A stretch of 64,000 nt of DNA from Caballeronia sp. LZ062 (GCF_031450785.1 NZ_JARTWB010000001.1:248001-312000), one strand, 5' to 3'; positions 44,256 through 54,092 are shown, counted from the first letter of the stretch. The notes: a model not told the origin generated them from the sequence alone. A program made the numbers and translations.

Positions 44256-45941
44256 TCAAAACGCGCTCCACCCATTCGCATCCGTAGCCGCGCTCGCCGC
44301 TTCCCTACGCACCGGCGCGCTTCGCGGCGCCTTGCGCGCGACCAGCCGCGCGGGCGACTCCGCCGCGAACGCGGATGCGCCCGCTTCGACGGTGAAGAAC
44401 GCCATCACCTCGTTCAGCTTGCGCCCCTGCTCTTCGAGCGCCTGCGACGCGGCCGCCGCCTCCTCCACCAGCGACGCGTTCTGCTGCGTCACTTCGTCCA
44501 TCTGCGTGATCGCCTGATTGATCTGCTCGATGCCGCGTCCCTGCTCCGTCGACGCCGCCGCGATTTCTTCCATGATGTCGGTCACGCGTGCGACAGCCTG
44601 CGTCACTTCGATCATCGTCGAACCGGCTTCGCCTGCGAGCGCCGAGCCGTCGCGCACCTTGTCGGCCGAATCGGCGATCAGTTCCTTGATTTCCTTGGCC
44701 GCCGTCGAAGACCGCTGCGCCAGGCTGCGCACCTCCGTTGCGACGACCGCGAAGCCGCGTCCCTGCTCGCCCGCGCGCGCCGCCTCGACGGCGGCATTCA
44801 ACGCAAGAATGTTCGTCTGAAACGCAATGCCTTCGATCATGCCGGTGATATCCGCGATCCGCGCTGAACTGTCGCTGATCCCCTGCATCGTCGATACGAC
44901 GCGGCCGACGACATCGTTGCCCTTGCGCGCGACCTCCGAAGCGTTCGACGCCAGCGTGCTCGCCTGCTGCGCGTTGTCCGCGTTCTGGCGCACCGTGGAC
45001 GTCAGCTGCTCCATGCTCGCCGCCGTCTCCTGCAGCGATGCCGCCTGCTCTTCGGTGCGCTGGCTCAAGTCAGTGTTGCCGGTCGCGAGTTCCCTCGCCG
45101 CGCCGCCGACCGCACCGCCGCTTTCGCGCACGCGGCTCACGGTTTCCGTCAGACGCGCGTTCATCTGGGCGAGCGCGCGCAGCAGATCGCCGGTTTCGTC
45201 CTTGGTCTCGGCGACGATCCTGCTGCGCAGATCACCGCGCGCCACGGTCTGTGCGATGCCGACCGCCTCGGCAATCGGCGCGGTAATCGACCGCGTGACC
45301 GCGATGCCCGCGGCCACGGCAAAGAGCCCGCCGAATACGCACAACGCGAGCAGCACGTTGCGCTGCATCAGATAGTTCGCCTCGAATTCGCGCACCATCT
45401 CGTCGCGGCGCACGTTGGTGTAAGTCGCGTAGTCGTCGGTGGCCTTGACGAGGCGCGCGAGCAGCGGCCGGCATTCGTCGTCCAGCTTGACGATGGCTTC
45501 ATCGTGCCGGCCCGCGAGCGTGAGCGCCTCGATGGCCGTCGCTACCGGTCCGTAGAGCGCCTCGACGCTCGTCATCTCGCCGACGAGGCTACGCGCCTTA
45601 TCGCTCGTATCGGACGCGGACGCCATCATGTCCTGCAACTGTTTGAGCCGCGCCTGCACGTCCTGGTGCGCGCGCTCGACGGCCGCTTTCTCCATTTCGA
45701 GGTCGGCGGGTTTCGTGACGAGCACCAGGTTGCGCGCGGCGATGGCGCGGCGGTCCACGGCGGCGCGGATCTGCGCGGCCACGTCGGCGCGCGCGTTGAT
45801 GCCGTGGACATAATGCGCGAAGCCGTCCGTGGCGACGGACAGCGCACGCAGCGACATGCCCGCGACCAGCACGAGCAGCACGGCGAGCAAACCGAAGCCG
45901 GCAATCAGCTTGTTCTTGATGGTGATATTGCGAAGGTTCAC
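44256..45941 (-). CDS. Methyl-accepting chemotaxis protein
   Basis: 561 residues from GTG 45941. Two membrane spans (about 11-30 and 193-215) flank a four-helix-bundle periplasmic sensor domain. HAMP and the long signalling coiled coil follow, with the hairpin tip [32 protein letters not shown], the CheA/CheW contact. The extreme C-terminus Gly-Trp-Ser-Ala-Phe resembles the CheR-docking pentapeptide. The attractant is unknown and no other chemotaxis gene is nearby. Confidence 0.95.
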   Translation of the reverse strand: MNLRNITIKNKLIAGFGLLAVLLVLVAGMSLRALSVATDGFAHYVHGINARADVAAQIRAAVDRRAIAARNLVLVTKPADLEMEKAAVERAHQDVQARLKQLQDMMASASDTSDKARSLVGEMTSVEALYGPVATAIEALTLAGRHDEAIVKLDDECRPLLARLVKATDDYATYTNVRRDEMVREFEANYLMQRNVLLALCVFGGLFAVAAGIAVTRSITAPIAEAVGIAQTVARGDLRSRIVAETKDETGDLLRALAQMNARLTETVSRVRESGGAVGGAARELATGNTDLSQRTEEQAASLQETAASMEQLTSTVRQNADNAQQASTLASNASEVARKGNDVVGRVVSTMQGISDSSARIADITGMIEGIAFQTNILALNAAVEAARAGEQGRGFAVVATEVRSLAQRSSTAAKEIKELIADSADKVRDGSALAGEAGSTMIEVTQAVARVTDIMEEIAAASTEQGRGIEQINQAITQMDEVTQQNASLVEEAAAASQALEEQGRKLNEVMAFFTVEAGASAFAAESPARLVARKAPRSAPVRREAASAATDANGWSAF

Positions 45942-46175
45942 GCTTTGGCTCTCTCAGATCCGAAAAAACGGAGTTTGGTTAAGGCTTCACGCTCTTCGGC
46001 GCGAAAGAAAGCGCGCGCGAACGTTTGCAGTCGGCGCGGCGCGGCTCTCTGAGTCAAATTACGGCGCAGGAAGCGCAAGTCTGAAGGGCTGGAGCGGCGC
46101 ATTGTCGATATTCCGTTCATCGCATGTGGGCGCCGCGATCGGCGATACTGACGCCTTTGCCCGTCTTCTTCGCCC

Positions 46176-47438
46176 ATGACCGATCCGCTCGACGTTCGCA
46201 CGCCCGAATTCGACGCCGCCCTGCGCGCGCTGCCCGCCACGCCCGCCCCGTCGCCCGCCCTCGGCACCGACGAGACGTACTGGGACGCCGTGCGCGGGTT
46301 GTATCGGCAGACGGATGCCGTCGTCAATCTGGAGAACGGCTACTGGGGCGCAATGGCCGAGCCGGTGAAGTCAGTGTTTCATCACTGGATCGACCGCGTA
46401 AATGACGAGACGACGACGCTCGTGCGCCCGCACTGGCCCGGCATCCACGACGGCCTGCGCGAGCGCGTCGCGGCGGCGATGGGTTGCGGCGTCGAGGAAA
46501 TCGAACTGACGCGCAACGCGACGGAGGCGCTGCTCGCGCTCATCAGCGGCTACAACCGCCTCTCGCCGGGCGACACGGTGCTCTACAGCGACCTCGACTA
46601 CCCGTGCGGAAAGGACGCGATGGAATGGCTGCGCGAGCGGCGCGGCGTCACGCCGGTACGGATCACGATTCCCGAGCCGCACGGGCAGGAGCACTTCCGC
46701 CGCACGGTCGTCCGAACGTATGCGCAAGCGCTGCGCACGCACCCGCGCACGCGGCTCGTGCTGCTTTCGCACGTCTGCTTCGCGACCGGCCTCGTGATGC
46801 CCGTCGCCGAACTGGCGGCGCTGGCGCGAGAGGCCGGGGCCGACGTGATCGCCGATGCCGCGCATTCCTGGGGCGCGCTCGACTTCGATGTGCCGACCCT
46901 GGACGTGCCGTTCGCCGCGCTGAATCTGCATAAGTGGATCGGCGCGCCGCTCGGCTGCGGCGCAATCTATATCCGCCGCGGACACCTCGCCGCCGTCGAT
47001 CCGTATCTCGGCGACCGCACGTGGCCCGCCGACGACATTCGTTCGCGCGTGCATACCGGCTCGCCGAACTTCGCGGCGTGGCTCACGGTGCCGGCGGCGC
47101 TGGAGTTGCACGGGCGCATCGGCCCGCATACGAAGGAAGCGCGTCTTCGCGCGCTGCGGGATGCGTGGGTGAAGCCGGCGCGCGCGCTGCCGGGCGTGCG
47201 CATCATGACGCCCGACGATCCGTCGATGACCACGGGCATCACCGCTTTCCGGCTCGACGGCCGCAGCGCCCGCGCCACCTGCGACGCGCTTCGCGAGCGC
47301 TTCGGCCTCTTCACCGTGACGCGGCCCGGTCCGGATGCGGGCGACGTGGTGCGCGTGACGCCCGCGCTGTTCTCGCGGATGTCGGATGTCGAGCGGTTGG
47401 CCGAGGCGCTCGGCGTGTTGTCGCGGGAAGCGGGTTAG
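46176..47438 (+). CDS. Class V aminotransferase, isopenicillin-N-epimerase-like
   Basis: 420 residues from ATG 46176, with no strong ribosome site. It is a PLP fold-type I enzyme with the cofactor Lys at 253 (NLHKWIGAP) and the PLP-pyridine Asp at 227 (IADAAHSWG). The Asn-Ala-Thr-Glu-Ala-Leu segment (114-119) binds phosphate. These enzymes act as epimerases, desulfurases or lyases; the substrate is not evident. No SufE or biosynthetic partner is adjacent. Confidence 0.88.
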   Translation: MTDPLDVRTPEFDAALRALPATPAPSPALGTDETYWDAVRGLYRQTDAVVNLENGYWGAMAEPVKSVFHHWIDRVNDETTTLVRPHWPGIHDGLRERVAAAMGCGVEEIELTRNATEALLALISGYNRLSPGDTVLYSDLDYPCGKDAMEWLRERRGVTPVRITIPEPHGQEHFRRTVVRTYAQALRTHPRTRLVLLSHVCFATGLVMPVAELAALAREAGADVIADAAHSWGALDFDVPTLDVPFAALNLHKWIGAPLGCGAIYIRRGHLAAVDPYLGDRTWPADDIRSRVHTGSPNFAAWLTVPAALELHGRIGPHTKEARLRALRDAWVKPARALPGVRIMTPDDPSMTTGITAFRLDGRSARATCDALRERFGLFTVTRPGPDAGDVVRVTPALFSRMSDVERLAEALGVLSREAG

Positions 47439-47500
47439 GCGGGAGCGCGCTTTGGTCGCGCAGCGCATTGATGCGCGGCGCTTCCAAGGCGCGTGGGCGA

Positions 47501-47587
47501 GAGCGCTGCCCCCCGGCTGGCGTTCAGCCGCGCGATGAGATCGGCTAGCGCATCGCTGGATGGCACTTGCGCGTTGGGTGCGAGCAT
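47501..47587 (-). pseudogene. Displaced sirtuin C-terminal remnant
   Basis: Read on the minus strand, the segment gives VPSSDALADLIARLNA. The last part of the intact sirtuin at 48251 reads APCSEALEELIARLDA, so 10 of 16 residues are identical and most others are similar. The DNA also aligns (for example, CAGCCGCGCGAT is shared). The rest of a sirtuin is missing. It lies directly before the tandem repeat array, while the intact sirtuin lies directly after it. A partial duplication or an array that split an earlier copy would explain this. Confidence 0.6.
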
Positions 47588-48185
47588 TGAGGCGCGCGAT
47601 CAGATGGCCCCGCTTCTCTACCAAGGCGTTGGGCTTTCATTGCGGGACACAGCTAGGCAGCGGCGCCGCCGCCGTCGACGGGTCGCGCGCACGGCTTGCC
47701 CACGGTCCTTGAGCACTGCGCATCGGTCTTCAGCGGAAGGAGCGGCCGCGTGAACACGCTCCCCGGACGGGCCTTCGTTGGCCACTCGCATCGAGGCGCG
47801 ACCAGTTCGCCGCGCTTCTCTACCGAGGCGTTGGGCGTTCATTGCGGGACACAGCTAGGCAGCGGCGCCGTCGCCGCCGCCGTCGACGGGCTGCGCGGAC
47901 GGTTTGCCCACGGTCTTTGAGCACTGCGCATCGGTTTTCAGCGGAAAAGCGGCCGCGCGGACACGCTCGCCGGACGGGCCTTCGTCGCCCACTCGCATCG
48001 AGGCGCGACCAGTTTGCCGCGCTTCTCTACCAAGGCGTTGGGCGTTCATTGCGGGACACAGCTAGGCAGCGGCGCCGTCGCCGCCGCCGTCGATGGGCCG
48101 CGCGGTCGGTTTGCCCACGGTCTTTGAGCACTGCGCATCGGTCTTCAGCGGAAGGAGCGGCCTCGCGGGCACGCGTTCGCGTTGC
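47580..48185. repeat. Tandem array of about three 205-bp units
   Basis: The motif CGCTTCTCTACC begins copies at 47611, 47813 and 48020 (spacings of 202 and 207). Each unit continues with a conserved block (GCGTTCATTGCGGGACACAG), a GCC-rich run, a TTTGAGCACTGCGCATCGG-like block and a tail that again leads into the next copy. The last copy ends near 48185. Unit lengths differ by 5 bases, so no single frame runs through the array. No transposase is near. Short open frames inside the units look incidental. I know no named element with this unit. Confidence 0.85.
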
Positions 48186-48250
48186 ACGAAGCCCGATCAA
48201 TCCGATCAGTCCCGCCGAGCACGCCGCTTCCGCCCACGCGCGCAAGCGAT

Positions 48251-49096
48251 CTACGCGGAAGCGCCTTCCCCGCCGACAGAGCGCGCATCCAGCCGCGCGA
48301 TCAACTCCTCCAGCGCCTCCGAGCACGGCGCTTCCACTTTCAGCGAGAGCAGCGCATCGGCGCGCGTCTTGCCGATGTTGATCGCCGCAATCGGTTTGCC
48401 GCTTTTCGCGGCCCACTCGCAAAAGCGGTAGCCGGAATAGACCATCAGCGACGAGCCGATCACGAGCATCGCGTCCGCGCCGTCGAGTGCGCTCGCCGCG
48501 TCCTGCACGATCTCGCGCGGCACGCCCTCGCCGAAGAACACCACGTCCGGCTTCAGCAGGCCGCCGCAACGAGTGCAGCCGGGCACGTCGAACGCGCCGA
48601 AATCCAGGTCTTCGATCAGCGCGTCGCCGTCCGGCACGGCAGGCGCCGTGTAGCCGGCGAAATCGGGATTGGCCGCTTCTAGAAGGCGTTGCACGTCCGC
48701 ACGTTCATGCCGCGCGCCGCAGTCCATGCAGCGCACGCGGCCAAGGTTGCCGTGCAGTTCGATCACGTCCGGGTTCCCGGCGCGCGTGTGCAGTCCATCG
48801 ACGTTTTGCGTCACCAGCCGATGCACGCGCGAGCGCGCGGCCAGCGCCCGAACCGCGTGATGCGCCGCGTTGGGCTGCGCGCTCGCCACCACCGGCCAGC
48901 CGATGAGGCTACGCGCCCAGTAACGCCGCCGCGCATAATCGGAACCGAGGAACTCTTTGAGCAGAATCGGCGCTCGGCCTGTGCGCTGGCCCTCACGATC
49001 GCGATAGCAGGGAATGCCGGACTCGGTGCTGATGCCCGCGCCGGAAAGTACGAAGAGCCGCGGATGCCGCTCGACAAAGTCATAAAGTGAAAGCAC
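48251..49096 (-). CDS. NAD-dependent protein deacylase (sirtuin, Sir2 family)
   Basis: 281 residues from GTG 49096 with AAGGA upstream. NAD-binding GAGIS is at 19-23, QNVDGLH at 97-103 and the catalytic His at 115 (LHGNLGR). The zinc knuckle is Cys123/Cys126 and Cys174/Cys177. The class II pattern PDYRD is PCYRD here (Cys30 for Asp). Such enzymes remove acyl groups from Lys using NAD. The C-terminal 20 residues have a diverged echo at 47501. Confidence 0.92.
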   Translation of the reverse strand: MLSLYDFVERHPRLFVLSGAGISTESGIPCYRDREGQRTGRAPILLKEFLGSDYARRRYWARSLIGWPVVASAQPNAAHHAVRALAARSRVHRLVTQNVDGLHTRAGNPDVIELHGNLGRVRCMDCGARHERADVQRLLEAANPDFAGYTAPAVPDGDALIEDLDFGAFDVPGCTRCGGLLKPDVVFFGEGVPREIVQDAASALDGADAMLVIGSSLMVYSGYRFCEWAAKSGKPIAAINIGKTRADALLSLKVEAPCSEALEELIARLDARSVGGEGASA

Positions 49097-49279
49097 GTGC
49101 CGTCCTTGGGTTGCCTGAAACGCGCGGTAATTTGCCGGCGCGGTATCGTCAAAATATAAGGCGAAACGCCTGCCGATGCACCGGCCTTACCACTTCCTCC
49201 ATTCTTGAATTGGCTTGACCAAAACGCCCGGCGCCGATAGATTGATGCGCTGCCCCACATCATTCCAACGAGAGACACG

Positions 49280-50290
49280 ATGCTGACCGTCATCTGCGAA
49301 ACCCCCGGCACCCTGAAGGCCGAAGAACGCGCCAAGCCGCAGCGCGCCGAGAACGAAGTGCTGCTGCGCGTGAAGCGCGTCGGCGTGTGCGGCACGGACT
49401 TGCACATCTTCACGGGGAATCAGCCGTATCTGTCGTATCCGCGCGTGATGGGCCACGAATTGTCCGGCGTGATCGAAGAAGCCGACGCAGCCAGCGGTCT
49501 CAAAGCGGGCGATACCGTCTACGTGATGCCGTATCTGTCGTGCGGCAAGTGCATTGCGTGCCGTCAGGGCAAGACCAACTGCTGCGTCAACATTCAGGTG
49601 CTGGGCGTGCACCGCGACGGCGCGTTTACGGAATATCTGAACTTGCCCGCGCAGTTCGTCCACAAGGCGGAAGGCGTCACGCTCGATCAGGCCGCCATGG
49701 TCGAATTCCTCGCGATCGGCGCGCACGCCGTGCGCCGCGCGGACGTGCAGCCGGGCCAGCGCGTGCTGGTGGTCGGCGCCGGGCCGATCGGCATGGCGGC
49801 GATCACGTTCTCCCGGCTGCGCGGCGCGAACGTGACGGCGCTCGACACGCGCGCGGACCGTCTCGCCTTTTGCAAGCGCGAACTGAAGGCGGACGCGACC
49901 GTGCAGATCGGCGAGCGCGACAAGGAAGAACTGTCGCAGCTGACGAATGGTGAATTCTTCAACGTGGTGTTCGACGCGACCGGCAATTCCCGCGCGATGG
50001 AGCGCGGCTTCGAGTTCATCGCGCATGGCGGCAAGTACGTGCTCGTGTCCATCGTGCCGGATCGCATCTCGTTCGCGGACCCGGAGTTTCACAAGCGCGA
50101 AGCGACGCTGCTCGCAAGCCGCAACGCGACGCCCGAGGACTTCGAGACGGTGCTGGCCGCCATGCGCCGCGGCGACGTGCCGACCGATGCGCTGAACACG
50201 CATCGCATGACGCTCAACGACGTGCCCGAGCAGTTCTCGTCGCTGCTGGATCCGAAGGCGGGCGTCGTGAAGGCGATCGTCGAGTGCTGA
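49280..50290 (+). CDS. Zinc-binding alcohol/polyol dehydrogenase (MDR family)
   Basis: 336 residues from ATG 49280, with GAGAGA upstream. Catalytic zinc ligands are Cys37 (GVCGTD) and His59-Glu60 (GHE). The structural zinc set is Cys88, Cys91, Cys94 and Cys101/102. The NAD loop is VVGAGPIG. It resembles sorbitol/threonine dehydrogenases and the sugar-acid oxidoreductase LgoD (YjjN). The substrate is likely a polyol or sugar acid. Its stop lies 5 bp from that of the convergent GFA gene. Confidence 0.88.
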   Translation: MLTVICETPGTLKAEERAKPQRAENEVLLRVKRVGVCGTDLHIFTGNQPYLSYPRVMGHELSGVIEEADAASGLKAGDTVYVMPYLSCGKCIACRQGKTNCCVNIQVLGVHRDGAFTEYLNLPAQFVHKAEGVTLDQAAMVEFLAIGAHAVRRADVQPGQRVLVVGAGPIGMAAITFSRLRGANVTALDTRADRLAFCKRELKADATVQIGERDKEELSQLTNGEFFNVVFDATGNSRAMERGFEFIAHGGKYVLVSIVPDRISFADPEFHKREATLLASRNATPEDFETVLAAMRRGDVPTDALNTHRMTLNDVPEQFSSLLDPKAGVVKAIVEC

Positions 50291-50294
50291 AACG

Positions 50295-50696
50295 CTACTG
50301 CGGACGGCTGCGCGCGTAATGCGGCCGGCCGTGATCGTCATGCCACGGCTCGGCGGTCTTGCACCAAATTTCATACGCGGGCGGATACAGCCCGATCTCG
50401 TCGAAGATGCCGGTCGGCACTTCGATTTCAGGCACCCCGTCGAACGCCAGATAGACCGGCGAACCGCACGCCGGACAGTGATGGCGGCGGCCCGTCGGCG
50501 AACTCGGCCAGGCGATGGTGTCGCCGGAAACCTCCACCGCATCGCGCTCGAAGATTGCGTACACGCCGAACGGCGCGCCGTGGATGCGGCGGCACGTCAT
50601 GCAATGGCACAGGTTGACGTCCTTCGGTTCGGCAAACACGCGCACGCGAACCGCGCCGCACGCGCAGTGTCCCTCGTGAATGGCAATTCGGCTCAT
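50295..50696 (-). CDS. GFA/CENP-V family zinc protein
   Basis: 133 residues from ATG 50696, preceded by GGGGAG. The zinc Cys are in HCACGAV, CHCMTCRR and HHCPACGSPV. This is the Mss4-like GFA fold; only a few members act in glutathione-dependent formaldehyde handling, so function is open. Confidence 0.88.
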   Translation of the reverse strand: MSRIAIHEGHCACGAVRVRVFAEPKDVNLCHCMTCRRIHGAPFGVYAIFERDAVEVSGDTIAWPSSPTGRRHHCPACGSPVYLAFDGVPEIEVPTGIFDEIGLYPPAYEIWCKTAEPWHDDHGRPHYARSRPQ

Positions 50697-50769
50697 CGTC
50701 GCTCCCCGAACTCGCAGCGTCGCGCGAATTCGCGCGGTCTAGCGATGCAGCACGAGCGCGATCATGCGC

Positions 50770-51342
50770 TCATCGCACGAAGTATCCGCGGTTCTGCATG
50801 CACTCGCTGTACGCGCGCCAGTAGCGCACCATCGGCGGCTCGGGCGGCGGGAGCGGCGGCATCTTCATGTCGCCGCCGTAGACCGCGTCCGATGCGCCGC
50901 TCGCCATGCCCGGCATCGCCGGCATGCCCGCCACGCCCGTGCCTGCGTTGCCGGACGCCGGCATCGCCGCAGACGCGCCGCGCGGCGCCGAGGCGCCCGC
51001 GGCCACCGCCGCCCCTGACGCCGCCACGGCGGCCGATGCCCCCGAAGCCGGCGACGCAGCCGACGCCGCGAGCGCGCCGGATGCGCTCGGCGGCAGCGGC
51101 GGTTCGACGGCACGCGGGGCGCTTATCGTGCGTGTGTCGGCCGTGCTCTGCTTCGGCGCGGCCTGCGACTCGCGCGCCATATTGACCTTCGTCGTCTGAT
51201 TGGCGTACGCATAGCAGGCGGCGTTGTCCACGGCCTGTTGTCCCGCGCTCTGGCTGCGGCCGGGCAAGGTCATCGGTTGCTGCGCGAGAGCGGCGCAGGA
51301 GCCGACGAGCAAGGCGAGTCCTGCGAGATGTGAAGGTTTCAT
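50770..51342 (-). CDS. Exported Ala/Pro/Ser-rich protein with C-terminal Tyr/Cys motif
   Basis: 190 residues from ATG 51342. A signal peptide ends near ALAQ-Q. After a Cys-containing segment (DNAACYAYAN) the middle is a long Ala/Ser/Gly/Pro low-complexity tract. The C-terminus (RYWRAYSECMQNRGYFVR) holds a conserved-looking Cys. One Cys lies in each end of the mature protein, so a disulfide is possible. No known family. Confidence 0.7.
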   Translation of the reverse strand: MKPSHLAGLALLVGSCAALAQQPMTLPGRSQSAGQQAVDNAACYAYANQTTKVNMARESQAAPKQSTADTRTISAPRAVEPPLPPSASGALAASAASPASGASAAVAASGAAVAAGASAPRGASAAMPASGNAGTGVAGMPAMPGMASGASDAVYGGDMKMPPLPPPEPPMVRYWRAYSECMQNRGYFVR

Positions 51343-51524
51343 TGACGTGCGTTCCCCGATGCGGTGTTTTTAGTCGTTGCAGTTCGCTCGCCACCGCGTT
51401 GCTGCGCGAATGGCCGCGAGTCTGCGCCGGGCCTGCTGTCAAGGATACCGCCATCACGGAGCGCGCCACGACAGAAGCACCGGCAACATCCGCCAAAATC
51501 CGCGCGGGCAGAATCGCCGCCGCG

Positions 51525-52172
51525 TCAGAACTTCATGCCGACGCCCACGCCGAGCACCCACGGATCGATCTTGAGCGAGCCGAGATCCGTGCCGCCCGCC
51601 GACGCGCTCGTGCGCATCCAGATCTTCTTCACGTCCGCGTTGACGAAAACGTTCTTCGCGACGTCGACATCCACGCCCGCCTGCAAGGCCGGACCGAAGC
51701 TGCTGCGCTTGATCGAGACAGGCGTGTCGCCAGCCTTCAGCTTGTCGTTGTAGAAGTACGTGTAGTTGAGTCCGGCCCCGACGTACGGCCGCACGTGTCC
51801 CTGGTGATTGAAGTGATACTGCAGCAGCACGGTCGGCGGCAGCACGCCCACGCCGCCCAGCCCGCCGATACGCGATGTCACCTGATGCCGCGACGTCGCG
51901 AGAATCAATTCCACGCCGATCTGGTCGCGAACCATGTAGGTGAAGTCCAGCTCCGGCACGATGGCGTTGTTCACGTCCACGCCCAGCGAGCCGAGCGCCC
52001 CGCCCGCCGATACCTGCGGTTCGATGCTAATTGCGCGCAGGCGCACGATCACGTCGCCCGCGTGGATGGCGCTCATGGTTGCATCGCTTTGCGGTGCGGT
52101 GTCGTTCGCGTGCGCCGCGCCCGCGAAAAATGCTGTGCTTGCCAGCAGCATCGCCCCAAGTTTCGTTCTCAT
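51525..52172 (-). CDS. ompW: OmpW-family outer-membrane protein
   Basis: 215 residues from ATG 52172, with GGGAAAG upstream. A signal peptide ends near AHA-N. The mature part is an eight-strand barrel: AGDVIVRLRAISIEP at the start, LPPTVLLQYHF and VRPYVGAGLNYTYFY in the middle, and an ending ...GVGVGMKF with terminal Phe as the barrel-assembly signal. OmpW proteins form narrow hydrophobic channels. Confidence 0.93.
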   Translation of the reverse strand: MRTKLGAMLLASTAFFAGAAHANDTAPQSDATMSAIHAGDVIVRLRAISIEPQVSAGGALGSLGVDVNNAIVPELDFTYMVRDQIGVELILATSRHQVTSRIGGLGGVGVLPPTVLLQYHFNHQGHVRPYVGAGLNYTYFYNDKLKAGDTPVSIKRSSFGPALQAGVDVDVAKNVFVNADVKKIWMRTSASAGGTDLGSLKIDPWVLGVGVGMKF

Positions 52173-52358
52173 TTTTTCGCTTTCCCGGTTGAAAGCTCGA
52201 TTGTCCCGGCGCCATCCGCGCGTTCCTTTGACGGCGGACAACGGATTGCTGCGCACAGTCATCGTGTGTCACGACACCTTGCGCGTCGACAAGAAAAGCG
52301 CGGTCAGGTCTGCTGCTTGCTTTGAAAACGGCAAAGCGCAGAACATTGGGAGAACGAG

Positions 52359-52703
52359 ATGAGACCCACTTTCGGAACAGTGGCACGAGTAGCGGCAGTG
52401 CTCGCGGGCACCACCTTCGCGTTGGCAGCCAGCGCGCAAGACCCGACGGCGAGACCCGAAGGTCATCCGAACGGTCAGCAGAACACGCAGCCGAACTCGC
52501 CGAAGCCGAGCAGACTCGACAAGGACAGCACGCCTGCGTATCACGAAAGCAACGTCACGCCGCCGGCCGTCGCCGCCACGCAGGCAAGCAGCGCGCTGAG
52601 AACGGAGCCGGGCAAGACGTCGTCCGGCAAAGGGCCAGCGCCGAAGCGCCCGAACGGGCTCGGCTTCGATAGCGACGCGGGCAGCATGGGCAAGAAGCCC
52701 TAA
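52359..52703 (+). CDS. Small exported hydrophilic protein
   Basis: 114 residues from ATG 52359, with GGGAGAA before it. A signal peptide ends near ASAQ-D (residue 27). The mature part is disordered-looking and rich in Pro, Gly, Asn, Lys and Ser. No Cys, no domain. Divergent from ompW. Confidence 0.7.
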   Translation: MRPTFGTVARVAAVLAGTTFALAASAQDPTARPEGHPNGQQNTQPNSPKPSRLDKDSTPAYHESNVTPPAVAATQASSALRTEPGKTSSGKGPAPKRPNGLGFDSDAGSMGKKP

Positions 52704-52745
52704 GTCTTCGAACGCAAGCAGCGCTGTGCCGCTTGCGTGCGGCGT

Positions 52746-53255
52746 TCATTTCGACTTGTTCGGCCAAGGCCACGTCAGATAGCGCGACGGCTTTTGCGTT
52801 TCGCCGTCTTGATTAGCGGACGTATCAACGCGGGCCGCATGTGCGGGTGCCGCGCTCTCTGCAATTTCCGGCAAGTCTTCGCCGAACCAAGGGACTTCGC
52901 CGCGCCGCTCCTCAACATAAGCGCGCCAGCCGGCTGCATTGTCATCGAAGAGATCGTGCTTCACGGTGTTCGCGAGCATCGGACGATTCAGCGACGCGTC
53001 GAGCAGCGCCTTCGGCCACACGAAGAAGGCCCCGGATGCACGCCGGATGAATTCGCGCGGCGTCATGCTTGCATCGACGAAGCCGAGCAGCGTGAAGTCC
53101 GCTAGCGCGTCGTTGCCGCGCACCGCGTCGCCGATGCTCGCGTACTCGTCGGCGCATTGGCTCAGGCAAAACACTGTCTCCAGCACGTCGCCGAGATGCA
53201 GCAGCAATGCGCGTCGCTCATAGGGTTCTTGCGTCGGGGCCGCTTGGTTCGTCAT
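52746..53255 (-). CDS. Hypothetical cytoplasmic protein, 169 aa
   Basis: 169 residues from ATG 53255, preceded by GGAAAGAG. It is a soluble helical protein with RRALLLHLGDVLETVFCLSQ near 15-34, then FTLLGFVDASMTPREFIRRASGAFFVWPKALL. The last 50 residues look disordered, ending in Trp-Pro-Trp-Pro. I recognise no family. It lies 120 bp downstream of the extensin-like gene on the same strand. Confidence 0.7.
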   Translation of the reverse strand: MTNQAAPTQEPYERRALLLHLGDVLETVFCLSQCADEYASIGDAVRGNDALADFTLLGFVDASMTPREFIRRASGAFFVWPKALLDASLNRPMLANTVKHDLFDDNAAGWRAYVEERRGEVPWFGEDLPEIAESAAPAHAARVDTSANQDGETQKPSRYLTWPWPNKSK

Positions 53256-53378
53256 ACGCTCTTTCCGTCCGATAGAAGATGAAACGCGGGCGGCGCGCAC
53301 ACCGTCACATCGAGCGAGGCGCGCCGCGTCCATTCCGATTCTAGCGAACCTCGCGCCCGATTCCGACCGGCGCCTGCA

Positions 53379-54092
53379 TCAGCGGCACATGCGGTACGGA
53401 CCCATGTCGACGTGAAAGTGCGTCTTGTGGAGCGCGTTGTAGTCCGGCCCGAGCGTGGCATCGAACGAACGGCATGCGCCGTCGTGGATGCGGCGCAGAA
53501 ACACGGCGTCCGGCGACGCTGCGTCGTCGTCCCAGCGCGCAAGCGTGATGCGTCGTCCGTTCGCGAGCACGAAGCCCGTCAGGTCGATGGCGTTCGCGCT
53601 CGCGTGCTGACTCAGCGCCGCGTCCTTCTGATGATTCACGTTGCGGCACGCGTAGCTGCCCACGTGCTCGATGCGCGTCACGCGCTCGCCGAATACGTCG
53701 ATGGCGGCAGGTTGCAGATACTGATGCTCGAAGAACGCCATGCCGAGCGCGAGCGGACACGTCGCGAGAAACGGCGCGCTGAAGCGCACGTCGGCGGATT
53801 GCGTGACGCGCACGACGTCCTTCAATTCGCAGCCGCCCGGCCCGGATGTATCCGCAATCGGCCGATACTGAAGGCCGGATTGCGCGAGCGCGGCATCGCA
53901 GAGTCGCGGATCATGTGTCGTGCGCCAGAGCTTCAACGCGGTGAGCGGCCCGGGCGGCGCGCGCACGTCGAGCGGCGCGAACGGATCGTACTGCTCCGGC
54001 ACGGCGATGCGTCGCGTGTACACGCCGTATGCGAAGACGAGCGCCGCGACGAACGCGAGCAGCATCAGCCAGCGGATGATTCTGGCGATCAC
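53379..54092 (-). CDS. Extensin-family protein (peptidoglycan-type fold)
   Basis: 237 residues from GTG 54092, with GGAGAG upstream. One N-terminal membrane span (about 6-24) anchors a periplasmic domain. It carries the family set: CELKDVVRV, SYACRNVN, SQHASANAIDLTGFVL and THFHVDMGPYRMC. The two His and Asp resemble a metallopeptidase site of the LAS type. It may act on cell wall. Confidence 0.9.
   Translation of the reverse strand: MIARIIRWLMLLAFVAALVFAYGVYTRRIAVPEQYDPFAPLDVRAPPGPLTALKLWRTTHDPRLCDAALAQSGLQYRPIADTSGPGGCELKDVVRVTQSADVRFSAPFLATCPLALGMAFFEHQYLQPAAIDVFGERVTRIEHVGSYACRNVNHQKDAALSQHASANAIDLTGFVLANGRRITLARWDDDAASPDAVFLRRIHDGACRSFDATLGPDYNALHKTHFHVDMGPYRMCR

Noticed and set aside
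47580..48185. CRISPR array
   Set aside because: The repeats are about 205 bp, directly joined, and have no short repeat-unique spacer alternation or cas genes.
47842..48381. Arg-rich open frame running through the tandem repeats as a gene
   Set aside because: Unit lengths of 202 and 207 change frame, the product is Arg runs from GCC repeats, and no ribosome site is present.
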